A stretch of DNA of 27,454 bases from Pseudomonadota bacterium (GTDB lineage: Bacteria; Pseudomonadota; Gammaproteobacteria; Burkholderiales; Burkholderiaceae): the NCBI GenBank assembly GCA_023441105.1, contig JAEZQX010000496.1, positions 1-27,454 on the forward strand, read 5' to 3'. Every line of letters starts with the position of its first letter. The stretch's first letter is position 1. Both the position numbers and the translations under genes were made by a program. The notes below the pieces were generated by a model. It was not told the origin of the DNA. It saw only the letters and a list, made by a program, of their open reading frames with translations, and searched no databases. Positions 16,486 to 24,305 of the stretch are shown here, piece after piece.

Positions 16486-16524
16486 CCTGCAGGGATCTTA
16501 GACCAATCGCTTATCATTTCGCCA
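16486..16524. promoter_or_regulatory. Short divergent spacer between the ABC ATPase and Bug-type genes
   Basis: The 39-bp spacer separates two divergent starts, so at least one promoter must reach into a coding region. It is AT-richer than its surroundings. It contains TATCAT (16512-16517), a good -10 match on the plus strand but only 7 bp from the ATG and without a matching -35. On the minus strand TTGGCG and TAAGAT are 19 bp apart. An 8-bp palindrome, CCTGCAGG, abuts the ATPase start (16486-16493). These are candidates only. Confidence 0.3.
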
Positions 16525-17550
16525 ATGGGCAACCGGGAAGTCCTCACGACCCTCGCCGGTCCCGGACGGCGCCGCCGCCGGCTGATTCGCGGCATCGGCG
16601 CGCTGACCGCGGCAACGCACGCCGGCGGATGGTTCGTCGCCATGGCGCGAGCCAGCCCGCCCGGTGATTGGCCGACGCGGCCGATCACCATGCTGGTCCC
16701 GTGGCCCGCCGGCGGCCCCACCGATCTCGGCATGCGGGTGCTCGCCCGGATCGCCGGCCGCGAGCTCGGCGTGCCGGTCGTGGTCGAGAACAAGCCCGGC
16801 GCAGGCGGCGTCATCGCCCTCGGCGCGCTCCTCACTTCGCCGCACGACGGCTACACGGTGATGCAGTTGCCGATCACGGTGTATCGCCTGCCGTACCTGC
16901 AGACCCTGTCGTTCGATCCCGCGCGGGACGTCACGCCGGTCCTGCAGATCTCCGCGATCACGTTCGGCGTGGTCGTCGAGCAGCACTCGCCCTTCAAGTC
17001 GTTCGAGGACATCGTCGGCTTCGCCCGCGCCCGTCCCGGCAAGCTGGTGGTCGGCTCGACCGGCTATGCCAGCACCCCGCACCTGGTGATGGCAGACCTG
17101 TTCGCGCGGCGCGGCATCGACTACATCCACGTGCCGTTCAAGGGTGCGACGGACCAGATCCTGGCGTTGCAGAGCGGCACCATCATGGTCGGCGTAGTCG
17201 GTACCGGCTACGCGCCATTCGTCGACAAGGGACAGCTGCGGTTACTGGCAACCTTCAACGAGGAACGTTCGCCGCGCTGGCCGCAGACGCCCACCCTCAA
17301 GGAGCTCGGCTACGACATCGCCACCACCTCGCCCTATGGCCTGGGTGTCGCCACCGGCACCTCCAGGGAGATCATTCGGCGACTCCACGATGCGTTCCGG
17401 ACCGCGACGCTCGATCCGGAGCATGTGGCAATGCTTCGCAAGTACGACCAGGAGGTGGCCTACCTCGGCACGGCGGAATTCGGCCGCTACCTGGGGCAGG
17501 TCATGGAGCTCGAGCAGCGGTGGTCGCGTTTCATCAGTCCCGGCCGCTGA
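16525..17550 (+). CDS. Bug/TctC-family periplasmic solute-binding protein
   Basis: The 341-residue protein belongs to the tripartite tricarboxylate transporter binding-protein family. Diagnostic stretches are PITMLVPWPAGGPTDLGMRV, VVVENKPGAGGVIALG, VGSTGYASTPHLVM, YIHVPFKGATDQILALQSG and ATFNEERSPRWPQTPTLKELG. The N terminus has an arginine-rich run (RRRRRLIRG) before a hydrophobic segment, so export may use Sec or Tat. No membrane components (TctA/TctB) are nearby, which is usual for Bug proteins in Betaproteobacteria, where many are orphans. The ATG at 16525 gives a plausible signal peptide. The ligand is unknown; small carboxylates are typical of the family. Its placement between the ABC run and the TonB-mxa operon may be accidental or may indicate a ligand relevant to metal uptake. 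Confidence 0.9.
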   Translation: MGNREVLTTLAGPGRRRRRLIRGIGALTAATHAGGWFVAMARASPPGDWPTRPITMLVPWPAGGPTDLGMRVLARIAGRELGVPVVVENKPGAGGVIALGALLTSPHDGYTVMQLPITVYRLPYLQTLSFDPARDVTPVLQISAITFGVVVEQHSPFKSFEDIVGFARARPGKLVVGSTGYASTPHLVMADLFARRGIDYIHVPFKGATDQILALQSGTIMVGVVGTGYAPFVDKGQLRLLATFNEERSPRWPQTPTLKELGYDIATTSPYGLGVATGTSREIIRRLHDAFRTATLDPEHVAMLRKYDQEVAYLGTAEFGRYLGQVMELEQRWSRFISPGR

Positions 17551-17630
17551 CCCGGCGCGCGAGCGCGGTTTCGTGGCTCATGGTAGGTTAGCGGCCGGAC
17601 AAGAAGAGCTACATTCCCCTGGGGAGACGG

Positions 17631-19898
17631 ATGACTGCCCGCTACTTTCCCGGCCTGCGCCGGTGGCCTGTCCCCTTGTCGCGGCCGGCGGCGCCGTGCA
17701 GCGCCGTCCCACGAGCCGGGCTGCCGCTGCTGTGCCTGCTGGTCCTGGCGGGCGGGTCGCTCGGCTGGCGAACGGCGGCGGCGCAAGGCGGCGAGGATTC
17801 GGCGGTCGTGGAGCTGCCGGAGGTGGTGGTGTCCGCATCCCGCCGCGAGCAGCGGTCGTTCGATGAGCCGGCGGCGATCCAGTCGGTCGAGCGCGACACG
17901 ATCGAAACCGCCGGTCCCCAGGTGAATCTCTCGGAATCACTCAGCCGCATCCCGGGCGTGGTGGCGCGCAACCGGCAGAACTATGCGCAGGACCTGCAGG
18001 TGTCGATCCGCGGCTTCGGCGGTCGCTCGACGTTCGGCATCCGCGGGCTGCGGGTCCTGGTCGACGGCATTCCGGCGACCATGCCGGACGGACAGGGCCA
18101 GGCGTCCACCATCGACCTGTCGACGGCGGCGCGCATCGAAGTGCTTCGCGGGCCGCTCGCGCAGTTGTACGGCAACGCCGCCGGCGGCGTGATCCAGGTG
18201 TTCACCGCCGAGGGATCGAGTCCGCCGACGGCCGGCGGCGGCTTGATGCAGGGCTCGTACGACATGCGGCGCTGGTCGCTCAATGCCAGCGGTCGCTGGG
18301 ACGCCGCAGCGGGCACCGGTGCTGGCGAAGCGGCTGCCGCGCCGGCCGCCGGCGACGGTGGCGGCCTGCTGTCGCGGCTCGGCACCGGCGTGGTGGCCGG
18401 CTATTCGGACTTCCGCACCGACGGCTATCGCGATCACAGCGCCGCCCGGCGCAAGCAGTTCAACGCCAGGGTCACCATCGACCCGACCGAGGACACCTCC
18501 TTCGGCATCGTGGCCAACCGTTTCGACCAGCCGCTGGCGCAGGATCCACTGGGGCTCACGCGGGCGCAGGCGGAAGCAGACCCGCGCCAGGTCGTACCGA
18601 TCGCCGTGCAGCAGGATACCCGCAAGACAGTGTCGCAGGACCAGGCCGGAGTCGTGGCCGAGCATCGGCTCGACGCCGACCGCCGCGTGAGCGGCCGCAT
18701 CTATGCCGGCCGCCGCGACCTCGACCAGGCGCTGGCGGTTCCGCTGGCGGCGCAGGCGTCGCCGACATCGGCCGGCGGCATCGTCGACCTCGAACGGCGC
18801 TACGGCGGAGCCGGGCTGCAGTATTCGCATCGCGTCGCTACCCCCGCAGGTGGCGTGCAACTGGTGGCGGGCATCGACTACGATGCGATGAAGGAGCGCC
18901 GGCGCGGCTTCATCAACGACGCCGGCATGCGCGGCGCCTTGAAGCGCGACGAGGACGACAGCGTCTCGAGCACCGATGTCTTCGGCCAGGCAAGCTGGGA
19001 CATCAGCGAAGCGTGGACCCTGACCGGCGGGCTGCGCGCCAGCAAGGTCCGCTTCCGCATCAGCGACTACTTCATCACCGCCGCGAATCCGGACGACAGC
19101 GGCCGCCAATCGTTCAGTGCGGTCAACCCGGTGGCCGGCCTGACCTGGCATTACGGCCCGCAGGTCAACCTCTATGCGCAGCTGGGGCGCGGCTTCGAGA
19201 CGCCGACGTTCAGCGAGCTCGGTTACCAGCCCGGCGGCGCGAGCGGCCTCAACTTTGCGCTCGATGCCTCGCGCAGCAACCACTACGAGATCGGCGGCAA
19301 GTTCCTGCTGTCGCCCGAGCAGCGGCTCGACGTGGCGCTGTTCTCGATCCGCACCCGCGACGAGATCGTGGTCGACACCAACGTCGGTGGCCGCACCACC
19401 TACAGCAACGCCGGCGGCACCTCGCGTGAAGGCATCGAAGCCAGCTATCGCGGTCGCTTTGCCAAGGCATTCAGCGCGATCGCGGCGTTCACCTGGCTGC
19501 AGGCGGAATTTCGCGACGCTTTCCAGAGCAGCGGCGGGACGGTGGCCGCCGGCAATCGCCTGCCCGGCATACCGAGCCACCAGCTGTTCGCCGAGCTGGC
19601 GTGGGCACCGAATCCTGCCGCCGGACCGTTCGCCGGCTTCGAGGTGATCCGCACCGGCAGCGTGCAGGTCGACGACCTGAACAGCGACGCGGCCGAGGCG
19701 GCCACCATCACCAACCTGCGCGGCGGCTGGCGCTTTCCTTTCGGGCGCTGGGGCCTCACCGCCTTGGCGAGGATCGACAACCTCGGCGACAAGCGCTACT
19801 TCGGTTCCGTGATCGTCAACGACGGCAACGGGCGCTTCTTCGAGCCGGCGCCGGAGCGCAACTGGCTGCTGGCCGCGCAACTCGACTATCGGTTCTGA
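17631..19898 (+). CDS. TonB-dependent receptor, translationally coupled to mxaA
   Basis: The 755-residue protein has an N-terminal export signal with a long positively charged lead and hydrophobic core (LPLLCLLVLAGGSLG, ending near AAAQG). A TonB-box-like ELPEVVVSAS follows near residue 60. The plug domain contains LSESLSRIPGVVARNRQNY, QVSIRGFGGRSTFGIRGLRV and EVLRGPLAQLYGNAAGGVIQ. The barrel ends in DYRF with the expected terminal phenylalanine. Such receptors import metal chelates and similar large solutes. GGGGAG (17621-17626) lies just upstream of the ATG. Its TGA overlaps the mxaA ATG (TGATG at 19896-19900), so receptor and mxaACKL are one operon. That coupling points to a cofactor or metal needed by methanol dehydrogenase. 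Substrate is inferred, not shown. Confidence 0.92.
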   Translation: MTARYFPGLRRWPVPLSRPAAPCSAVPRAGLPLLCLLVLAGGSLGWRTAAAQGGEDSAVVELPEVVVSASRREQRSFDEPAAIQSVERDTIETAGPQVNLSESLSRIPGVVARNRQNYAQDLQVSIRGFGGRSTFGIRGLRVLVDGIPATMPDGQGQASTIDLSTAARIEVLRGPLAQLYGNAAGGVIQVFTAEGSSPPTAGGGLMQGSYDMRRWSLNASGRWDAAAGTGAGEAAAAPAAGDGGGLLSRLGTGVVAGYSDFRTDGYRDHSAARRKQFNARVTIDPTEDTSFGIVANRFDQPLAQDPLGLTRAQAEADPRQVVPIAVQQDTRKTVSQDQAGVVAEHRLDADRRVSGRIYAGRRDLDQALAVPLAAQASPTSAGGIVDLERRYGGAGLQYSHRVATPAGGVQLVAGIDYDAMKERRRGFINDAGMRGALKRDEDDSVSSTDVFGQASWDISEAWTLTGGLRASKVRFRISDYFITAANPDDSGRQSFSAVNPVAGLTWHYGPQVNLYAQLGRGFETPTFSELGYQPGGASGLNFALDASRSNHYEIGGKFLLSPEQRLDVALFSIRTRDEIVVDTNVGGRTTYSNAGGTSREGIEASYRGRFAKAFSAIAAFTWLQAEFRDAFQSSGGTVAAGNRLPGIPSHQLFAELAWAPNPAAGPFAGFEVIRTGSVQVDDLNSDAAEAATITNLRGGWRFPFGRWGLTALARIDNLGDKRYFGSVIVNDGNGRFFEPAPERNWLLAAQLDYRF

Positions 19899-20842
19899 TG
19901 CGGGCGCTGCATGCCTCGACGCTGGTGCTGGCGGCGACGCTGGCAGCGGGTCGTGTTGCTGCAGCATCGGTGACCGTGGAGCCCGCGTTCGGTTATCGCA
20001 TCGGCGACCGGATCGTCGCGGTGAGCGAGGTGGCTGTGGACCGGCGCGCCCGGCTCGATCCTGAATCGTTGCCGAAGGCGGGCCGCCTACACGGCTGGTT
20101 GGCGCTCGAGGAAGTGACGGTCGAGCAGCAGCGCGACGGCTTGCGGATCGTCCGCGTCTTCCAGGTCACCGCCAGCGCGCCCGAGCCGAAGCTGCTGTAC
20201 CTGCCCAAGGCCGAGCTGGTTTTCAGGCTCGACGGGCGCGACCTGGTCGAGCAGCTCGAATCGCTGCCGGTCAGCGTCTCGCCGCTGGCGCCGGCCAGGG
20301 CGGTGCTGCGCAATGGCTTCGGCGGCCTGCGGCCCGATCGCGACGTGCCCCCGCCGCGCCCGGAGCGGGCCCTGCAGCGTGCGGCATGGCTGGCAGCGGC
20401 GTTGCTGGCGCTGGCGCTGCTATGGCTGGGCCTGCGGGCGCTGGCGCTGCGCCGCCGAGGCTACGCACCATTCGCGGCCGCTGCGCGCAAGCTGGGCCGC
20501 ATGAAGCGCGCAGGCAGGGGCGGGGCGCCGGCACAGGCTGTGGAAGGCGCCTACCGCGTCATGCACGAGGCATTCAACGAGGTCGCGGGTTGCGCCGTGT
20601 TCTCGGCGCAGCGTGATCGCTTCATCGCCGAGCATCCTCACCTGGCCGCCGAGGCCGGCGGGGTGCGCGCCTTCTTCGACCGCTCGGATGCGCTGTTCTT
20701 CGGTGGCCGCGCGAGGGCGGGTGCCGTCGCGACGGTCGCCGTCGACGCCAGGGCTGGCGAGGCTGCCGGCCGCGACGACATCGCCTGGCTTGCCGGGCTC
20801 GCCAGGCGGCTTGCCGGCCGGGAGCGGCAGGGCGGCGGATGA
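19898..20842 (+). CDS. mxaA: Methanol dehydrogenase accessory protein MxaA
   Basis: The 314-residue protein has a signal peptide (cleavage near VAAAS, residue 23), a periplasmic domain including FGYRIGDRIVAVSEVAVDRR (31-50), a membrane segment at about 162-184, and a cytoplasmic domain with GAYRVMHEAFNEVAG. The layout and its position ahead of mxaC, mxaK and mxaL identify MxaA. In Methylorubrum, mxaA, mxaK and mxaL are needed for calcium loading of the MxaFI methanol dehydrogenase (established). Here no mxaFI is in view and xoxF is near, so the metal it serves is an open question. The ATG overlaps the TonB receptor stop, and its end overlaps mxaC by four bases (ATGA). Confidence 0.85.
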   Translation: MRALHASTLVLAATLAAGRVAAASVTVEPAFGYRIGDRIVAVSEVAVDRRARLDPESLPKAGRLHGWLALEEVTVEQQRDGLRIVRVFQVTASAPEPKLLYLPKAELVFRLDGRDLVEQLESLPVSVSPLAPARAVLRNGFGGLRPDRDVPPPRPERALQRAAWLAAALLALALLWLGLRALALRRRGYAPFAAAARKLGRMKRAGRGGAPAQAVEGAYRVMHEAFNEVAGCAVFSAQRDRFIAEHPHLAAEAGGVRAFFDRSDALFFGGRARAGAVATVAVDARAGEAAGRDDIAWLAGLARRLAGRERQGGG

Positions 20843-21840
20843 ACCTCGAGTTCGCCCATCCGCATTGGCTCTGGCTGCTGCCGGTGGCGCTGTTGCCTTG
20901 GCTGCGGAGAAGCGGGCGCGAGCAGCTGCACCCCTGGCTGGTGCTGGTGCCGCGGGACCGGCTGTCGAGCGTCGCCGATTGGTCGGTCCGCATGCTCGGT
21001 TCGCTGCTGATCGCAACGACGCTGATGGCGATCGCCGGGCTGCAGCGCAAGGAGCAGCCGGTCGAACGGATCAGTCGTGGCGCCGAGATCGTCGTGCTGC
21101 TCGACCGCAGCCGCAGCATGGACCAGTCGCTGGCGCGCAACGCCTCGCATTCCTGGGAAGGCGGCGGCCGCGACCCCAAGGCCCAGGTGGCGCGCCGCCT
21201 GCTCGGTGAATTCATCGCGGCGCGACCCGACGATCGCTTCGCCGTGGCATTGTTCTCGCTCAAGCCGCTGGTCGTGAGCGACTTCACCCAGCAGCATGAC
21301 ATCGTGAAGGCGGCCATCGCGGCGAGCGGCGCCGGCCGGGGACTCTCTGACACCGACATCGGCAGCGCCCTCGACGCCGCGTTGCGGCTGTTCTCCGATC
21401 GGCCCTACGTCGGGCCGCGAGTGGTGCTGCTGGTATCCGACGGCGGCGCGCACCTGACGCCGCAGGTGCGCAGCACCCTGGCCAACCTGATCCGCCGCGA
21501 GCGCGTGTCGATCTACTGGATCTACCTGCGCTCGTTCGGCAGCCGCGGCCTGATGGCGAATGCGGAGCTGGGCGAGGACCAGGCGGAGTCGGTGCCCGAG
21601 CACTTCCTGCACAAGTTCTTCCAGTCGACCGGCATGTTCTATCGCGCCTATGAAGCGGAAAGCCCCGATGCGATGGCGCAGGCGATCGAGGACATCGGCC
21701 GGATGGAGAACCGGCCGCTGCGCTACCAGGAGGTGCAGCCGATCGAGCCGCTCGACCGGCCGCTGCTCGGCGTGGCGCTGGCGATGGGGCTGCTGCTGCT
21801 GGGCAGCCAGGTGACCCTTGGCGGGCGGCGCTCACCATGA
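20839..21840 (+). CDS. mxaC: VWA-domain methanol dehydrogenase accessory protein MxaC
   Basis: The 333-residue protein is a membrane-anchored von Willebrand A protein. Hydrophobic segments lie at about 9-21, 51-67 and 309-328. The MIDAS metal-binding motif is DRSRS (89-93), followed by a threonine in LSDTDIGSALDAAL and an aspartate in VLLVSDGGAH. The N terminus (FAHPHWLWLLP) and this architecture match MxaC. With MoxR ATPases such as MxaR, VWA proteins form metal-insertion or chaperone pairs; that mechanism is inferred for this pathway. Four-base overlaps at both ends (with mxaA and mxaK) show tight translational coupling. Confidence 0.88.
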   Translation: MNLEFAHPHWLWLLPVALLPWLRRSGREQLHPWLVLVPRDRLSSVADWSVRMLGSLLIATTLMAIAGLQRKEQPVERISRGAEIVVLLDRSRSMDQSLARNASHSWEGGGRDPKAQVARRLLGEFIAARPDDRFAVALFSLKPLVVSDFTQQHDIVKAAIAASGAGRGLSDTDIGSALDAALRLFSDRPYVGPRVVLLVSDGGAHLTPQVRSTLANLIRRERVSIYWIYLRSFGSRGLMANAELGEDQAESVPEHFLHKFFQSTGMFYRAYEAESPDAMAQAIEDIGRMENRPLRYQEVQPIEPLDRPLLGVALAMGLLLLGSQVTLGGRRSP

Positions 21841-22412
21841 ACCGCTTCCTTCGCCGCTGCCTGTCCGTGCTGCTGGCGCTGATGATCGGCTGCGCAGCGC
21901 TGCTGGCCTGGCAGCTCGTCGACTGGTGGCGCCTGTCGCGGCTGGAGCAGCAGCTCGCGGCGGCGCGCTCGGCCCCGTCTTCGTCCTCCTCGTCGATGCC
22001 GGTGGGCGCCGCCGCCGCCCTGGCGCGAGCGCAGGTGCTGGTGCGCGACCGCGGCGCCGGTGCGGGCGATGTCGCGCTCGAGCTATATCGCCAGGTCGAG
22101 GCCGAAGGCGGCGACGCGCTGCGGCACATCGCGCGCTACGACACCGCCAACCTCTACATGCGGCAGGCCCAGCAGGAGATCGAGCGCGGCGAGCAGGGCA
22201 GGGCGGTGCCGCTGATCGAGCTGGCGAAAGGGATTTATCGCGGCCTGCTGCGCGAGGACGCCAACGACTGGGACCTGCGCTACAACCTCGAGCGGGCGGT
22301 GCGGCTGCTGCCCGAGGAGGATCCGGATGCCGTCGAGCTGATTCCGGCGCAGCCCGAGAACGCCGAGCGGGCGCCGACCACCATGCGCGGCACGTCGCTG
22401 GGCCTGCCATGA
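21837..22412 (+). CDS. mxaK: Methanol dehydrogenase accessory protein MxaK
   Basis: The 191-residue protein has one N-terminal membrane segment (about 7-26). A mostly helical periplasmic region follows, with VALELYRQVEAEGGDALRHI, ARYDTANLYMRQAQQEIERG and WDLRYNLERAVRLLPE. The helical pattern resembles tetratricopeptide-like repeats. The length, topology and position between mxaC and mxaL identify MxaK. The family is required for metal incorporation in calcium-type methanol dehydrogenase elsewhere. A run of six serines near residue 48-53 looks like a flexible linker. The ATG overlaps the mxaC stop, and the stop overlaps the mxaL start. Confidence 0.82.
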   Translation: MNRFLRRCLSVLLALMIGCAALLAWQLVDWWRLSRLEQQLAAARSAPSSSSSSMPVGAAAALARAQVLVRDRGAGAGDVALELYRQVEAEGGDALRHIARYDTANLYMRQAQQEIERGEQGRAVPLIELAKGIYRGLLREDANDWDLRYNLERAVRLLPEEDPDAVELIPAQPENAERAPTTMRGTSLGLP

Positions 22413-23578
22413 AGTCGCGCTGGCTGCTGCTCGCGATCGCCTGCCTGGCGCTCGCCTACGCTGCGTGGCACGGGGATCCGCCGCCGCCGCCCCAGGCCGG
22501 CGTCGGTGTCGTGATGGCTTTCGACATCACGCAAAGCATGCTGGTCGAGGACATGCCGATCGACGGCAGGCCGCGGGCGCGGCTCGAGTTCGCCAAGCGG
22601 GCGGCGCTCGGCGTCGTCGAGTCGCTGCCATGCGGTGCCGCGGTCGGCGCAGCGGTGTTCGCAGCGCACCGCATGGTGCTGCTGTATTCGCCGGTGGAGG
22701 TCTGCGCCAACCGGACCGAGATCATGCATTCGATCGAACGCATCGACACCTCGATGGCCTGGGGCGGCAACAGCGAGGTGGCGAAGGCCTATCACGCCGG
22801 CCTGGCCCTGGCGCGGGCGCTGCCGGACCAGCCGGCGCTGGTGTTCCTCACCGACGGCCACGAGGCGCCGCCGCTGAACCCGCGTCACCGGCCGGCGTTT
22901 CACGGCAAGGCAGGCGAGGTCCGGGCGCTGCTCGCCGGGGTCGGCGGATTGCTGCCGGCGCCGATCCCGAAGCGCGACCCGAGCGGACGTCCGATCGGCT
23001 ACTGGAACCCGGAGGAGGTCATGCAGGTCGACCCCTATCGGGCTCCGCGCACCGCCGGCAGCAACGACATGCTGGTCGAAAGCGGCGAGGCCAGCGCCGA
23101 CGACCTGCGCGCCGGCGGCACGCCCGGCAGCGAGCATCTGTCGTCGTTGCGGGGTGACTACCTGCAACTGCTCGCGTCGGAGACGGGCGCTTCCTATCGA
23201 AGCCTTCGAGTCGCCAGCGAGCTGCCGGCAGCGGTGGAAGCGCTGCTGTCGCTTTCGCTGGCCTCGGTGCCGCTGCCGATGCGGCGGATCGCGATGTTCA
23301 TTGCGTTGGCTGCGGCCGTCGGCTTCTACCTGATGGGCCTGCTGTCCGGCTCGAGACTGCTGCAGCGCCTGTCGCCGCGGCCGGCATTTCGCGGTCCGTT
23401 TCCGGCGCGGCGGAAAGGAACGACGACGCGCGATGGAAATAGTCGGTCAGCTGGGCCGGATCGAATGGCTGCGTCAACCGGCACGGCTGCAGGCCCAGTC
23501 GCTCGAACATCGCGTCGAGTTGCGCCTGGCGCAGTTCCGCCGCCTGCTCGAGGCGGCGCAACAGCGTCGGGCGCATGA
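22409..23578 (+). CDS. mxaL: VWA-domain methanol dehydrogenase accessory protein MxaL, with extended tail
   Basis: The 389-residue protein is a second VWA protein, with an N-terminal membrane segment (4-20), the MIDAS motif DITQS (39-43) and LTDGHEAPP later in the domain. A C-terminal membrane segment lies at about 292-313 (MRRIAMFIALAAAVGFYLMG). Everything up to about residue 320 fits MxaL. The following 70 or so residues are low-complexity, rich in R, A, P, G and T, and are read from the strand opposite the conserved end of mxaS. They probably reflect the lack of a nearby stop codon rather than a new domain. The gene overlaps mxaK by four bases and the convergent mxaS by 281 bp. A sequencing frameshift near 23360 is an alternative explanation for the tail. 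Confidence 0.85.
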   Translation: MKSRWLLLAIACLALAYAAWHGDPPPPPQAGVGVVMAFDITQSMLVEDMPIDGRPRARLEFAKRAALGVVESLPCGAAVGAAVFAAHRMVLLYSPVEVCANRTEIMHSIERIDTSMAWGGNSEVAKAYHAGLALARALPDQPALVFLTDGHEAPPLNPRHRPAFHGKAGEVRALLAGVGGLLPAPIPKRDPSGRPIGYWNPEEVMQVDPYRAPRTAGSNDMLVESGEASADDLRAGGTPGSEHLSSLRGDYLQLLASETGASYRSLRVASELPAAVEALLSLSLASVPLPMRRIAMFIALAAAVGFYLMGLLSGSRLLQRLSPRPAFRGPFPARRKGTTTRDGNSRSAGPDRMAASTGTAAGPVARTSRRVAPGAVPPPARGGATASGA

Positions 23579-24305
23579 ACAGCGAGCGGCTGCGGCCGCT
23601 TTCGGCGTCGTCGAGGTGGACGATGCCCCAACGCGGGAGCACCGCGGTGGCGTCCTGGTCCTGCATCACCACCGGCACCACCTGGTGGTGCCGCAGGCTG
23701 CGCAGCACCTGCGCCCAGGTGTCGATCGGCGCGTGGAAGTCCGAGACCAGCAGCACTAGCGCCCGTCGCGTCGGCAATCTGCGCCAGGCATCGAGCAACC
23801 CGTCCACCGAGTCGAGGCCGGGCTCGCGTCGCAGCCGGGCGTCGGCCGGCAGTTGCCGGATGGTGCGCGCCAGCGCCAGCGCCGGCTGCAAGGCGCGGCT
23901 CGGCATGAGCGTGAGCCGGCTTTCGAGGCGTGCGCTGGCGCAGAGGGCACCGATGCGGTCGCCGCTGCGGTAGGCGCTCAACGCCGCCGACGCGAGCAGG
24001 TCGCCGGCAGCTTCGCAATAGCGTCCCTCGCCGCCGATGCGCATCGAGCGCGAGACATCGATGACGACTTGGACGTCGAGCGTGGCACGCTGCTGGTTCT
24101 CGCGCACCCACAGCCGGCGCAGCGGATCGCGGATCGATGCCCGCACCGACAGGAAACGCGCCTGAGATGCATCCGTCAGCAACTGCTCGCCGCGGAACGA
24201 CCCGCCTTCGCCGGCGACCGCCGCCGGATGCTCGCCCGGCCGCCGGCTGCGCGGCTGCCAGGCGATGCGGTAGTGGAACGGCGGGATCAGGGCGCCGCTA
24301 TGCAC
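23298..24305 (-). CDS. mxaS: DUF58/VWA-type methanol dehydrogenase accessory protein MxaS
   Basis: The 335-residue protein is a DUF58-type protein with a VWA-like core. The motif FHYRIAWQPRSRRPGEH (10-26) precedes GGSFRGEQLL and the metal-binding pattern DVSRS (83-87). Later come LVLLVSDFHAPIDTWAQVLR and a C-terminal FDPAQLTDYFHRASSFL. About 45 low-complexity residues follow this conserved end and are antisense to the last membrane segment of mxaL. The start is a GTG at 24305, inside the end of mxaR, giving a 19-bp overlap and translational coupling. MxaS partners the MoxR-type ATPase MxaR; both are found in mxa clusters and are thought to act in methanol dehydrogenase maturation. No membrane segment is evident. 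Confidence 0.85.
   Translation of the reverse strand: MHSGALIPPFHYRIAWQPRSRRPGEHPAAVAGEGGSFRGEQLLTDASQARFLSVRASIRDPLRRLWVRENQQRATLDVQVVIDVSRSMRIGGEGRYCEAAGDLLASAALSAYRSGDRIGALCASARLESRLTLMPSRALQPALALARTIRQLPADARLRREPGLDSVDGLLDAWRRLPTRRALVLLVSDFHAPIDTWAQVLRSLRHHQVVPVVMQDQDATAVLPRWGIVHLDDAESGRSRSLFMRPTLLRRLEQAAELRQAQLDAMFERLGLQPCRLTQPFDPAQLTDYFHRASSFLSAAPETDREMPAAATGAAAVSSRTAGPSGRSRRPQPTQ

Noticed and set aside
17937..19967. A minus-strand frame of 676 codons opposite the second TonB receptor
   Set aside because: The plus strand has clear receptor motifs; the minus frame is composition-driven.
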